NCBI RefSeq assembly: GCF_001638985.1 | Contig: NW_017265140.1 | Location: 62,001-126,000 of the forward strand | Length of the DNA: 64,000 bases | From: Phycomyces blakesleeanus NRRL 1555(-) | Lineage: Eukaryota; Mucoromycota; Mucoromycetes; Mucorales; Phycomycetaceae | Direction of reading: 5' to 3' | Part shown: positions 49,923 to 62,364 of the stretch, piece after piece | Position numbering within the stretch: the stretch's first letter is position 1 | Layout: the number at the start of each line of letters is the position of its first letter | Notes under the pieces: generated by a model | The model's input: only the letters and a program-made list of their open reading frames with translations | The model's database searches: none | Told to the model about the DNA's origin: nothing | Made by a program: the position numbers and the translations under genes

Positions 49923-49974
49923 GCTTTTTATTCTTTTACTCAAGTAAAAGAACATTAAGTGAAATTCAATCAAA

Positions 49975-51749
49975 TAGAATAGTTTCTTTATGTATATCTT
50001 TTAATAAATAAATAAATAATGTCTTTCTTAGCTATTAGCAACTTTAATAAAAAAAAACACGCTTTTAAACTTTTTTTTGCTTAATTGGAGAGTTCAATGT
50101 TGTAATTAGGTGGACTCGTTAATAAGAAGAAATTAATCTAATCGAGTAAACATAGAAAGAAAAAAAATACTATTCATATATTCTAAAGTGGTATTGATAA
50201 CTGTGTTTAGCTGTACACATTGTTGTCTATAAAGTATATTAGGGTTAAAAGAAGACTAGTTTTTGAGAACACCGATGCCGTGAATTGTACATTATTAAAT
50301 TAGGCCAATCCGGATGGACATTGTAAAGATGATCCATTGGAATTAGAGAAAGAGAGACAGAGAAGAAACAAAAATAAATAAATAAATGTGAAAAGCAAAG
50401 GGTGAAAATAATGAAGAGAGATGAGAGATGAAAAGGAATAAAGAAATGTGTATGAAATAGAGACAGAAAAGGGTGTGGGGAATTGAATGCACAAGTAATG
50501 TCCTCATTGTATTTACAGACTGTCCGCAATAAGTCCAACATAAACGTATTTATGAAATAATAACCACTATCTACAAGGTTTTTTGTACTTTGAATATCAG
50601 TGAATACTTGGTACTTTTCATTCGTTGTTGCATACATTCGTACACATGCACAATTGTATTCACAGTGCAAAATACGATTTGAATTCAGATAAGAGTAAAC
50701 AAGTATTGGCAATCACCAAATACAGCATTCAACATTCTGTATAAAAATAATTTGCTAACGATGTACCGACAATCTTTATATTACAGCCCTTAAAGATAAG
50801 CTGTTAAGCATTTGGATATATTAAAAAAGCAAGACATGGATATCATAAAAGAGGTATACTGTCATATTGAATTTCGTGAGGTTGAATTTTTATATATTGA
50901 TGTTGGATATTATAGCTGATAGATTGATTAGTAGAGTTTGTTTGTATGTTGTTATTGTTTTTTGTTTTGTTTAGGTGCGAGCGGTCAAGATATACCATAG
51001 TGAAAGTAAAATGGCCGACTATATAAACCTTTTTTTAAAGAAAATAACAATAAAAGTAAATAGGATAATTGTGGTGCTAAATGAGCTGAGGAATAATACT
51101 TCATTTAAGCTGCATAACCCTGCATTGTATTTTATTTTATTTACAAGAGTAGTAAATTGTTGCGGTTTCTTTTATGGTAGCTTCTTTTGGTGTGAAAGAA
51201 TTGTCATGTATGACCTAAAAGTGGGGTAATTTTCTGATAATTCTTGTATTGCAATTGTATTCTTTTTGCAAAAAAAAACCCCATTACGCTTTTAATGGTT
51301 TTAGTCTTTCATTCGTATTACACAAGTAATCAACCTATCATTTGTCATAATCTCATCTAATCTCATATTTAATTTACTCAGGTTATTGGTAGTCGGTCTT
51401 TCTGCTCAAATGGAAGCCGTTGCTCTGTACCCCGTGGGAAGAACCCCACCAAAACTTTCTCTCTCTCTTTGCTCGAAATTTTCTGACATTCGTGATTCCA
51501 ATATATCGTCATTTAAACCCTTTATTTCTACCACAAATTTATAAATAGTTTCTTTTTTGTAATTTTGATTTTATCAAAAGAACAAACCGTAACAAGCAAC
51601 CTCTTTGTATTTCCAAAGATCAAGAAAAGAAAACAAAAAAAGGACCTCTTCAACTAACTTCCGCTTTATTGTAGTATTAATCTTTCAAAGAAAGAAGTAA
51701 AGACAAATATAAAAAAAAACACACAAACAAAGAAAAAAACAAAAACGTT
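49975..51749. other. Gene-poor region
   Basis: Short open frames are present but without domains or consistent splice joins. Sequence is AT-rich with long A/T and purine runs (for example about 50,340-50,480, purine-biased). The last few hundred bases contain the 3' end of the minus-strand endonuclease-fold gene. Confidence 0.4.
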
Positions 51750-53217
51750 TTACCAGGCCAATGTAGCCAGTACAGGGCGATGATCACTAATATAAAGGTT
51801 GTCGTCGTACTGATTGGGAAGGACGGCAAAAGTTTTGACCTTGACCTTGGAAGAATTCTTCAAAATCATGATATAATCTAATCTCAATGGGGCGTTCTCT
51901 GCATCAATACCTACACCGAAGCTTGTGAAGGTCTCTGCAAATCCAAAAGGACCACTCAGAGAACCAACCGCTCTTTCATCTGTCAGACGTGTGACCAGCT
52001 CATATCTTGCGTCTAAAAAGACGGGCTCCTGATCCTGATCCAGATTCTGTTGCCCCTGTTCGGTGAGGTGCTTGAGCATACCTCTTCGGAAAACATGGTG
52101 GGTGGGTAAAGTGATGTTATTTTCGGTTGTCCGGACAGGGCGGCCGGTTCGACGACTAAAAGCCGAGGCAAGCTTCTGGTTAAGGTCTTCAAGATGGTTC
52201 AGAGTAGAGTTTTGGTCCTTGCGGCCTTCATAATGGGCTCCTGTAAGGCTCAAGTAGGCAGGATCGTCTTCGGGAGAGTTGAAGTCTCCAAGAAGAACAA
52301 CAACCTTTTGAATATCCTTTGTGTGCTTGAGCAAGAAATCGGCCGCACCCTTACGAGCTTCAATACCCTTGTGGTCAAAATGGGCGTTAAGAAGAGTGAA
52401 CTGACTGCCGTCGTTTCTCTTGAATCTATTATCATTTTGTCAAGGTATTGCAAACAAACAAACGCACAAATAAACACACAAATCACACAAACAAATGATA
52501 AACAAAGCAAACAAAGCAAACAAACAAACAAACAAACTTACTCTACTTGGGTGACAATACGGGGGTGAGATGCGTCCCATCCTTTGCTTCCAGGAACTGT
52601 AGGGGTCTTTTATTTTTTGAAAGAAAAGAAGCATTGGTGATAAATAATTGTGTCAATAAAACCTACAATTTTATCTGAAATACCTCGGACAACCAGTGCA
52701 AAGCCCAACTTTCCACTGTTACGCTCTCTCTACAAGAATCATATATCAAATATAAACTTCCAAATCGACCGTTATTTATTTTGCTTTATGTACCTTTTGT
52801 AAAACACGGCGCAATATTCACCTTCCTCCTTTCCGTCATTTCTACCGGCACCAACCCATTCGTACTCGTCGTTGAGCAATGACTCTAAGTCTGTTACTTG
52901 ATGAAGTACGGGTTCCTAATGAGCTTATTTTTTTTAGTACTTGATTTCAACGCAATCCTAATGTGATTGTAAAGTATCATGGCTGTTATCGTTTTTCAAT
53001 ATTTCCTTGTTTTTACCTGAATACCGACGATGTCTGGAGAATAGAGAAGGATAGTGTCAGCAATTTTCCACTTGCGAATAGACCAGGGTTGTTCGTGATC
53101 CAATCCACCCTCTTGGGCTATCTCGGGTGGGGCAGCAAAGGCTTGAAGAGTAGACTCTTTGCCATGGTCGTGACGGACGTTAAAGGTCATAAATCTGAGA
53201 GATTTTTCGCTGGCCAT
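51750..53217 (-). CDS. Endonuclease/exonuclease/phosphatase-fold hydrolase
   Basis: Five exons: 53217-53017, 52915-52794, 52729-52684, about 52607-52544, and about 52427-51750, giving roughly 370 residues. The EEP fold covers DNase I-like nucleases and phosphodiesterases with two acid-base centres. Active-site marks are in order: LRFMTFNVRHD (Asn), DIVGIQEP (metal-binding Glu), LHWLSETPTVPGSKGWDASHPRIVT, NAHFDHKG (His), GDFNSPEDDPAY (Asp, Asn), RLDYIMI and SDHRPVLATL (terminal Asp-His). The third exon is read in the frame giving ESWALHWLSE, since the family signature falls there. No signal peptide is visible, so it is probably cytosolic. The substrate is unknown. Confidence 0.88.
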
Positions 53218-53857
53218 AGCTATATAATATAAACAGTAGTGTTATCAAGAGAGAGAGAAAAGAGGAGTGCAGAGGACGAGGTTTTAAAAAGGTGTTTGGA
53301 ATAAGATGACGACTGCTCCAAATTTTAGTCAGTGTGCATTGATTCATTCACTCCGACAAAGAGACCAACCTCCCACACACCCTTCTAATCCTAAGTCCTA
53401 TTATCCTCCTCCTCTTCCTCTTTTTCCACTCTTTCCTTCCAATTGTTCTACGCGTATATTATATATATAAATATATAAATATATAAATATATAAATATAT
53501 ATTTTTGTGTGAGTTTTATGTTACATGTTCTTTTCTCGTGCTTCTTGACTTTGAATTGAGTTTCTTATTCTCTATGCTTCTTTTACATGTCTCAACATAT
53601 CTCTATGTGTGTAAACTAACTGTAAATACATATTAAGTGATATAACATTGAGAATCATGAACAATGATTTAATTTTATTATTTAATATTTTTTTGTAAAC
53701 AGGATGTGGTTGAATAATAATAGGATTGATGGTTGTGACGGTGGTGACGATGGTGACAGTGGTGACAGTGGTGGTTGTAATATCGGTTGTAATACTAGTG
53801 TAAATGTATGTATGTAGTATATGTATAGATTATTTTGTTTTTGGTTGTTGTTTTTTT
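53218..53857. other. Intergenic, 640 bp
   Basis: It contains the promoter of the EEP gene (-), a pyrimidine tract near 53,404-53,440, a tandem ATATATAAA repeat near 53,460-53,505, and a GGTGACNGTGGTGAC-type tandem tract near 53,731-53,775, downstream of the next minus-strand gene. No supported gene. Confidence 0.45.
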
Positions 53858-54323
53858 TTACTGTGCTGTGGTTTGGCTAGGAGTCTCAAGGACCTTCTTG
53901 GTCTCTTCGACTTCCTTGTCCTTTCCACCGTAAAGGATGTCGTATCTCTTACGGGTCGACTCGTCCAACATAGCGGCGCGTCCTCTGCGCTCAAAGTTTA
54001 CCATGTAACGATCAGACTTGTAGGCTCCACCACCAAGAGAGAAGCACATTACAATATAAAACTAATTGTGATAAAGAATATATAAAAAAAAGAGGTTATT
54101 CCTTTTCTCTCTTTTCTTTGCTCTCTTGCCCATAAAAACCCAAATACCCAAACACGATACATACCTTGTTTACAGTTTGTGTCTTACGGTACCATGGGAA
54201 GAAAGAGTAGGCGAGTCCAGAAACAAAGAGACCGACACCAGCCCATTGTGCCATTCCGATGAACCAACCCTTCATGGCATATCTGCTAGCATTGTCTTGT
54301 TCGGTTTGTGTGACGACTCTCAT
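53858..54323 (-). CDS. Small two-helix membrane protein, possibly mitochondrial HIG1-like
   Basis: Two exons (54323-54165 and 54061-53858) give 120 residues. The first half has WFIGMAQWAGVGLFVSGLAYSFFPWYRK, a membrane helix; after the intron FYIVMCFSLGGGAYKSDRYMVNFERRGRA forms a second amphipathic or membrane helix with a charged end, then an acidic tail ending QTTAQ. The layout of two short helices with a Gly-rich second helix and a trailing charged segment is reminiscent of HIG1/Rcf-type inner-membrane proteins associated with respiratory complexes. I cannot match the HIG1 motif with confidence, so this is a suggestion. The short N-terminus (MRVVTQTEQDNASRYAMKG) has no clear cleavable presequence. 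Confidence 0.65.
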
Positions 54324-57300
54324 GATGGTTTATTGGTTTGTTGGTTGGTTGGTTGGTTCTGACGAAATAAATAAATAAATAGAGAGAGAGAGAAAGACAA
54401 AAAGTGATTGAAATTTTATTATTTTATTATTTCTATTATTTATTTACTTTATACCGTTTTTTTAAGTGGAAATATATCGGGTGAACAATTAACCAAATAT
54501 ATTTATTTTTCCAAAGTTCCAAAATATATTTGTACTTCTCCGCCATGACCCGAATGGTTGCCATTCAAACAGCTAAGAATTATGTGTACATATATGTAGA
54601 TATGTTTTAACTTTCTTCCAAATATCTGTCACCAACCACTCAAGCCATCAATGAAAAAAAATGCGACTACACCAATAAAATTATGTACGTGGAATAACAT
54701 TTAATTAAACAAGTCTATGGTTCCTTTTGCCTTCTGAAATTGATAGTAAATCTTGAGCCAATCACTTGAATGCCTTGATGAGTAAGCTAATAGTTTAATC
54801 GTATGATTTAGTAACTGGTTTCATTTAACTACTTCTCGTCGATCCAAAAAAAAAATCTCTACGATTCTATTTATTCTTTAATGTTTCGATATTATATATG
54901 TATAAATATAATATATTTGTGCTAGGGTTTCTATGTAAAATATGTTTTTTTTATTCAACTCCTCCAGAAAGAAAAGTAAAAGAAGAATAGCCCTTGTACT
55001 TGGAGCATCAATTAAAAATATATACTTTTAAAAAAAATGGCAGTTAGTATCATCTACGAATTCAGGGTAAAAAGACTGCGCAAAGCCAAATGGCCTTGAT
55101 TTGTTTATTTATTTTGGAATTTGTGTTAAATTGAGATGTCAATATGCCATTGTGTACAAGACAAGGATTTTTGATCTTTGGAGCTTCCATTGTTTTGGGT
55201 TATGGGATATTATCAAAAGATAAAAAAAATCAGAGCAAAACTTATCAGTCCATGACAAGCCAAACCAGAAAATAAAGCTTTCTATTAGTGATCATAAAAT
55301 CTTACATACATGTATCATACATAATTAGCCTATACAATAAACATATTGAAAATATTATTAAACCAAAAATCATATTTAACGTTTTTATTACATGGTGTTG
55401 GTGGTACAAATTATATCATCTGCCACGCATTTGTTTGTTAAATCAGGGTCTTACATAGTCATTAAAGCATAATGACTCTCCTTTCAAATGCAATAACAAT
55501 AACACTCACTATATCTAGGAATCACATCTCCTTCAACACCTTGAATTAAAAGTGTACCCTTCATAGATATGTTTTAGATGACAAATATAAGGACATTTAC
55601 AAAGCAGCCGTAATATCGGCGTCATTGGGCAACCAAAAAAAAAAGTATAATATTCGAGTCCGAACAAGGACATTTTTATGTAGTCCCCATCAAATGCCGC
55701 CTCCGATACGGATCCTGCATTTGACTCATCTCGGATGGAATATAGGTATTAACACACTTCTGTACTTCATTAAGCCACCTTTACTTTTTATCCTTTCTTT
55801 TATATATTTATTTTATCTACACTCACAGAAAAATATTGGATATTAGGCAGGTATAATATTAAATATATATAAATGGTAATATGCTTTGACTATTCTTTAA
55901 TGTATTGATCAATTATATCATACAAGACACCTTTTTTTTTCTTACTAAGAAAGTTTTCTTGAACGTAGAATTTTTTTATGTCGGTAAAAGACTTTCGGTC
56001 AAATGATATTGTTTTCGAAATTTAAAACTATAAGTAAAATCCTGTTAAAGCACCCACTTGGCAATGAACCGGGGTGAGAACCAAGTTGAACAACCCGGTT
56101 CATTAGCTCGATTCATTCGGGAGATCTGATTGTCGATAATGAATGAAAGGAAAAAATAAATGACACGATAGAAAGTTTCATTATTGCATTTTTCATTTTA
56201 TAAACTTTTTAATAATACAGATAGTTATATTTATATGGCAATTTGGTATATGTTCAAATAAGAAGCATTTCCTGTTATCGATCGTAATTTTTCACTATAT
56301 AATCCAATTATGTAGGTGCCTAAAGTTTATCACTTACAAGTGTCTTTGTTTGACAGCTTTTTCTAATGTTACATTTAACCAAAAGTTATGGATTACCCTT
56401 CCTGGGGTAATCAATTATTTTATTAAACCAAGGATTCATTATAGACAACAGAATAAGAAGTATGGAATTGTACTTGCGTAAAAACTGAAATACGCATATG
56501 TGTTTTTATGAACCTCGTAATATCATTGCCTGTGGTATACAAACCACAATTGAGTGAAATACAAACTTTACAAACAGACTCTGCTTCATACTACATAATG
56601 CTTCTTGTCATATTATTAAGCTAACAAAGCTGTGGAATAAGTCCCTGCACTTTGCTTGTGAAGGTACATACAAAACGACAGCCTGGATCTCAGTTCCATA
56701 GAGAATTATTAATCTTATCTCAAGAACAAGCTAAATTTAGGACTTCTAGATCTAGCAAAGTATATATATACCTAAAGATCTAGATACTGTTATTAGTACA
56801 AAATGAAAATTACTCTTTATTATTATTATTATTATCATTATTTTAGTTGACGTGCATATGTGCAAGAAATTGAATTGTATTGCATTACAATAAAAATTTT
56901 ATAGACCAAAGGAAGAGGTGTACGTGAAGAATTCTCATAATTTCAATTGCTTTAATAAATCTGCCTTGTATTTTCTTTTTTTTTGTTGCGTTCTTAGGAG
57001 TGTATTAGGTAAAAGTAATAGTCATGGAATAAAGAAGTTGAAAAAAGAAAGTTAAGGAAGCTGTACTCTCGCTTTATGACATTTTCTGGTTGATAAAGTA
57101 TTATTTTCATTATTGGCTATCTTGTTTAAAATAATTGTTTGGAACAAATGATTAATAGCCTTTGAATCAAGGGCTTTTATTCAGATAGATAGATATCAAC
57201 AAAGCCTCGCAAAGTCAGCTTCATAAATCCCAACTCATAAAATAATTCCCTGTTTTACTGTAAGTAACTAGCTCAGATGTGTATAGTTGACCTATTATAA

Positions 57301-57360
57301 ATCTAAACTTTTCGAATCCATATATAGCTATTCAGCCACAGGCTTCCAATCAAAAAACAG
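54324..57360. other. Gene-poor region, 3 kb
   Basis: AT-rich, no supported gene. A perfect 11-bp inverted repeat (AATGAACCGGG at 56,063-56,073 with CCCGGTTCATT at 56,094-56,104) forms a GC-rich hairpin candidate. A TTA/ATT trinucleotide run lies near 56,816-56,840. The left end should include the promoter of the small membrane protein. Confidence 0.5.
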
Positions 57361-57369
57361 GGAATAAGG

Positions 57370-57629
57370 AATATAAATTTCTTGGACATAAATATATTAA
57401 AGACTCTGGGGGATCTTCAAGAGCAGTTATCGAACGTCTTAATCCATACCCTTGCAAGTCCATATGCTCTACATGTGGCAAGGACTTTAGTCGTATCGGA
57501 AACTATACAAGGCATCAGAAAACCCATACCAAAGAAAAAGAGAAATGCTTTTGTCAGACATGTGGAAAGGCATACTCGAACAAGTCTAACCTCGACAGAC
57601 ATACCAAAATTAAGCACACCAACCCCTAA
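57370..57629 (+). CDS. Two C2H2 zinc fingers, partial gene model
   Basis: A frame open from about 57,353 to a TAA at 57,629 reads CSTCGKDFSRIGNYTRHQKTH and CQTCGKAYSNKSNLDRHTKIKH, two standard C2H2 fingers (C-X2-C-X12-H-X3-H and C-X2-C-X12-H-X4-H) with a seven-residue linker, preceded by LNPYPCKSI. The frame has no ATG ahead of the fingers, so the start must lie in an upstream exon or the gene is truncated. The protein ends immediately after the second finger. Such short proteins act as DNA-binding regulators; nothing indicates a target. Confidence 0.6.
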
Positions 57630-58530
57630 GCCCACACACTCTATGTATCATACCCTTTCTTTATTATATACTGACATTCTATTCTCAACCTTCATTTCTT
57701 TATTTTATATCAATAAATCGTTCATTATCGTCGTACGACAAATATGTTACTGATATATATATATATATGTGTGTGTATAAGAGTATATATGAATTGACGT
57801 TCATTTAATTACAGACATAGTACTCTTTGAATTAAGTTGGAAGCTCTTGTTTTTACAGTTTATGCCATGGTTTATGATTAATGTTCTGTAAAAAAAATTG
57901 ATAGGTTTTTGTAATCGCATTACTATAGTGTATGTACTATTATATATACATATAGCCTATAATGGTACTTTAAAATCTAGTGATTAAATATGTTTTTCTT
58001 CTTTCTTTTGAAAAAAAGAGAAGTCAATTGTATCAAGTAGAAAATATGATGATTTTTGATATAACATATAGTTGCATGGTATAAAGAGACGTATACGATT
58101 CTATCGAACTTTTCTTTCTTTTGTTCATTCTACATTAAATACAAAATTATATAGCGATGAGTAAGTTGTAATATATATATTCCCACCTTAATGGGTGGTT
58201 AATTTGCTCTGGTTGGTAAACGAAATAGATAATACAGACCAACAGATATTAGGAAATACCTCTCATTACAAGTACCCTATTCATGAATGGTCAAATATTC
58301 CGCTATTTAGCAATATATACAGTCCTCATTTTTATACACAGGATTATACTTGGTAAATATGTGTACCAATAGTTCATGGTGTACTATTTTGCTCTACAAG
58401 AATATCTTTCTCCTAGTCTACCATACCTAACGATCTTATATTATGCTATGCTGTTATAGGTCAATTCACGTAAGGAGCTTACATATATCAAAGTGTATTC
58501 ACATTTACTTGGCATGTATATATTTTTTTA
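57630..58530. other. Intergenic, mostly AT-rich
   Basis: No gene seen. It may include early exons of the downstream BTB gene, whose 5' end I could not resolve. A (TA)n/(TG)n tract lies near 57,753-57,777. Confidence 0.4.
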
Positions 58531-58531
58531 G

Positions 58532-60192
58532 TTGAAGAAAGGGTCCAAGGAAGCCCCAGGCGTAAGTTAGTGAATAGTAATATCAATAATAATGCTATAT
58601 CTCTTTTATGTTAATGTTCTTTATTTTCTATTTTTTTCTTTAAATAACATTAATAGAGTCTTATTGTGGCTACTCGACTGGCCTTGTCTGATAATTCTGC
58701 CAAGCCCTATGAGATTATGATCACATTTAGCATTAAGAAAAAGTCAGATACTTCAAAAAGTACTAGAAGAAATGGTTTGGTGCTAGAATCAAGTATGTAT
58801 CAGAACTTTATAAACTAAGCCCGAATTTTACGCGTAACTAACAAAAGGGAAATAAACTGTAGGAATTGTGCATAGAACCGGGTCTGGTAGGCTAGGTGGT
58901 GTTTTGACTGCGGTTTAAGACTAACTTTGCGTATTCTGGCTCAAGATATCTTGGAAGGACTTCATGCGCCAATAACTTTGAAAGCACTAGAGCCTTACAT
59001 TTATGATGATTGTTTGAATGTAGTCGTTTCTATCGATAAGTTGCCTCGTCTGTTAGGCATGTTCGGCAAATACCCTCCGGGTCATGGTTTTCTTCTAGTC
59101 GTATATGACGATTTACGTCCCAGCCCTAATGTTATCATTCGCGTATCCAAAGATGAGAAAGAAACAGAAAATGTCACCTCAGAGGCACAGATATATTACA
59201 GCAACAAACATATACTCATAAAAAACTCAGCTTGGTTTTCGAACATGTTCCTTAGCGGTATGAGAGAATCTGAAGATAGTAGAATTACTATCAGAGGAGT
59301 TGATCCACAGATATTTGGTCGCATTTTACACTTTATCTATACGCAAGAAATTCCAATCGAAAGCATGAAAGATTCTATCGATATTATTAAAGTAGCAGAT
59401 CGACTTCAATTCGACAAAGTAAATACCAAAGCATTTAATGTCTTAAAGGATGGTATTTCAAGGCATAATGTTCTAGAAACCTGGCGGGTAGCTGGTAAAT
59501 AATATGTATATAAATATACTAACATATTATGTTAGTGCAAATATTTAAGAGTTCAAAAGAGAGCTTATACCCCTATTGATCAATATGAATACACTGAGAT
59601 TCAAGACCTTTGTTATAAGTATATGAGAAGGTACTGTGGTGATATTCTTAAATCTCCTGAGTGGCTTGATACAGATGGACAGCAAGCTACAAAGATCCTT
59701 AAAATCGATTGCTTGGATATTCCCGTCGATGAAACGATTTTCTTTGAAGCTGTAATAAATTGGAGAAAGGCAAACATCACTAGAGCAAACAGACTCTATG
59801 AAGACAATGTGTCTAATTTGTGTTCTGAACCATCGGCTGATAACAAGGTGGTGTATAACTGCGAAAATGAATTTCGGGGTGCTGATTCCAAACTGCAGGA
59901 AAAGTTTCATAAAAAGAAAGCAACTCTTTTAAAAGAGATTGATTATTATTTTGCTGAAATGGTTCGGTCTGTACGCTTTACTCAGATTAAAAAGGAATAT
60001 CTAGCTGAGACAGTTCAACAAGAATGCTCTGTGAGGGATGTGTATGGATTACACTTTCTAGTGAGTATATTGATAGAATTTAGAGTCAAATCAATGTATC
60101 TAATACTTGCTTTTAAAAAGCTTAGAATGGCTTATAAGAATTTGGCGTTCTCGAAAGGAATAAAGCTTGAAAAAAACTATGGACCAAGGTAA
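58532..60192 (+). CDS. BTB/POZ-domain protein, 5' end unresolved
   Basis: The firm part is 58,927-59,490, coding a BTB fold: ASEAQIYYSNKHILIKNSAWFSNMFLSGM-type core (here VTSEAQIYYSNKHILIKNS), then SRITIRGVDPQIFGRILHFIYTQEIPIE and VADRLQFDKVNTKAFNVLKDG, followed after an intron by a BACK-like helical part (IQDLCYKYMRRYCGDILKSPEWLDTD). Probable earlier pieces are a 30-base exon 58,532-58,561 and 58,657-58,792 (SLIVATRLALSDNSAKPYEIMITFSIKKK, MATH-like). Joins around 58,793-58,900 and at about 59,490-59,538 do not keep one frame in my hands, so the gene may be decaying or have unusual splice sites. BTB proteins with MATH-like domains often serve as Cul3 ubiquitin-ligase adaptors. Confidence 0.6.
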
Positions 60193-60874
60193 TCTACTCA
60201 AAAATAAAATAAGAAAATTACAAGAAGGAAAGAAATGACTTTTAGATATTTTTTGTAGAACTGCTTAAATCGCTTTTGTATAAATCGATTTATTGCTTGA
60301 TTGATTGATTGCTTGCTTGATGTATTGCTTTAATGTGCATATTGTATCTTTTGCTTTATAAATATTTACGCTTCTAAAATAAATGACAATTATTCTAATT
60401 CGAATAAGTAAAAAGGTAAATTATGTGTATATTATAGATTGAGCTTTTCCAGAATTATTGACAGTTTTAGTCTATATATTTCTCTAGTTTAACTTTAAGC
60501 CATAACAGTCATCGTTTAGAATATTTTAAGCTTTTTAAGGCTGTGTAAGCAATGACTAAAGGTAATATCCTTATCAAAGAGAAAGATATAGTCGAGACTC
60601 AAAGAGAGACAAGAGATATATCGGATATTAATTCATAATAAATAACAACCTTTTTACAGGTCATATGTAGTCATATTTTAATACCAATTACTTGTTCATT
60701 GTCTAATAATTGACGACAATAGTAATAAAGGTATCTAGCCCGCATCAAAATTTAGCACTTGGGTATATAAAATATTTCTAAAGAACACACACATTGGATA
60801 AATCATAATACAGTCTTTTTTTTTTCTTACTCTCTTTTTCAAGCTCTTATATTCGACACAGTATATTTACTTGC
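60193..60874. other. Intergenic between the BTB pair
   Basis: No supported gene. A TTGATTGATTGCTTGCTTGATG run is near 60,297-60,321, and a T-rich tract before the next gene near 60,815-60,840. Confidence 0.4.
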
Positions 60875-61761
60875 ATGAAAAATAGCTATAATAGTGCCCT
60901 TAGAAACGATCTTTGGGAGTATGATTACCAAGAAAACGCGAATATATACGATACAACACACTCCTTGGTGAATAACATATTTAACCCTGAGCCTGAGCCT
61001 GAGCCTGGATCCGACACAGAAACAAAACCAATAAAACTAGTAACTTCCAAAAGCTTGGATCCACGAGTTTTTCAGTTACTCTTGGGCTACGTCAGAAACG
61101 ACGCTTCTTGTATAGACCGAAGTGACATTATCAGTATCATCGAAACATCCAATCTTCTCCAATGCAAAATACTCAGTACAAAAGCATTCATGTATTTAAG
61201 AAGCCAAATCAATCAATCAAACCTATTGGAAACATGGCATATTGCAGGTAATATAAAAACTCAGTACAATATTCAAGCTTCAAAGTATATACAAGGAAGA
61301 AGAAAGAAAATAAAGTTTGTAATTTGGATGTAGATACATACAGCTGCAAAGATACAATAGATGCCTGTGTAATATATATGCTTAAGAACTATCAGTCTGT
61401 ATTCAATGATCCTTCGTGGCTTCTGGCAACTACAGGCCAAGTTTACAAGATTTTCACATTGGATGGTCTAAATTACGTTGAGCATTATGATGCCTTATCG
61501 GACGCACTTGTTTCCTGGAGAGTTGCATCGCTCACACAATTACTGAATGAGCTTGAGGCCAGCACAAAGGATTCTACCCATGCTACCGTTATACATCGGC
61601 TCCATCAAACAGTCAAAGCTCCAAAAATACTGACAGAAAATGAAGAAGATTGGATAGATAAGGATAACCTCTTGAGAAAAGTACGAGAACAAATGGAAAC
61701 TATAGAAAATCATTTTATTTATATGATGGGGCATATTTCCGTATTAAAGAAAGGCCTTTGA
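60875..61761 (+). CDS. BTB-related protein, shortened paralogue of its neighbour
   Basis: Two exons (60875-61245 and about 61,332-61,761), with a G|AT junction, give about 266 residues. The first exon has a Pro-Glu repeat (CCTGAG units near 60,987-61,010), then SKSLDPRVFQLLLGYVRNDA and SIIETSNLLQCKILSTKAFMYLRSQINQSNLLETWHIA, corresponding to the second half of the BTB fold of the gene to its left. The BTB front strands are missing. The second exon (DTIDACVIYMLKNYQSVFNDPSWLLAT) matches the BACK-like part (DLCYKYMRRYCGDILKSPEWLDTD). The shared LETW-(R/H)-(V/I)-A at the same place indicates tandem duplication. Loss of the front half suggests it cannot form a normal BTB dimer. Confidence 0.6.
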
Positions 61762-62364
61762 TATCGTGAAATCCAAAACAGATACATTCTTTACATAAGA
61801 AAGGTGTGGTCAATTTAAGGATCAGTATCACTACTCTACCTTAATATCCAAAAAGAAATCTTGAATATATATGTATATATATATAAGAAGGGGGATGATG
61901 TTTTTGAAATAAAAGCTATGGTGAATTTATTGATATGGCATTGAAACGAATGGCTTATAGAAATAGACTTTAATGTCACAAGAATATAGCATTTATGTAA
62001 ACCCTTCACTATGCTCAAATGATCAAACTCCGATATCGGCCGTGTATATCTTCGTTCATCAAGAGAGCTTTGAAATATCCTTTTTGACAGCATCAAATCT
62101 AAATTTGATTATATCTTTCTATCCTTCAATCTCAAGGTACCCCTCTCTTATATAGTGCTTTTGCTATAATACGCCTTGCGTTTCATTATATAAAGCCTCT
62201 TTACTTTGAATTTACGATGACGTCGCCAGCATTTTTGTAAATCCGCCTCTCGGCTCTCTCTCTTTCTTGCTCTGACTTTCTCTCTCCTCAGCCAAGCCCA
62301 GTTTTTGCTTGCTATTTTCCCCCCCTTTCCTTCAGAAATAAAGGACTAGTACGATCAACCTACG
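61762..62364. promoter_or_regulatory. Upstream region of LSM6
   Basis: No gene is seen. TGACGTCG at about 62,217-62,224 lies some 145 bp before the LSM6 start, an ATF/CREB-like element; a CTCTCTCTC pyrimidine tract follows at about 62,253-62,287, typical of fungal promoters near transcription start. Confidence 0.5.

Noticed and set aside
50245..50712. 155-codon minus-strand frame
   Set aside because: The nominal start is TTG, not ATG, the translation is Phe/Leu/Ser-rich from a purine-biased tract, and no domain or splice context supports it.
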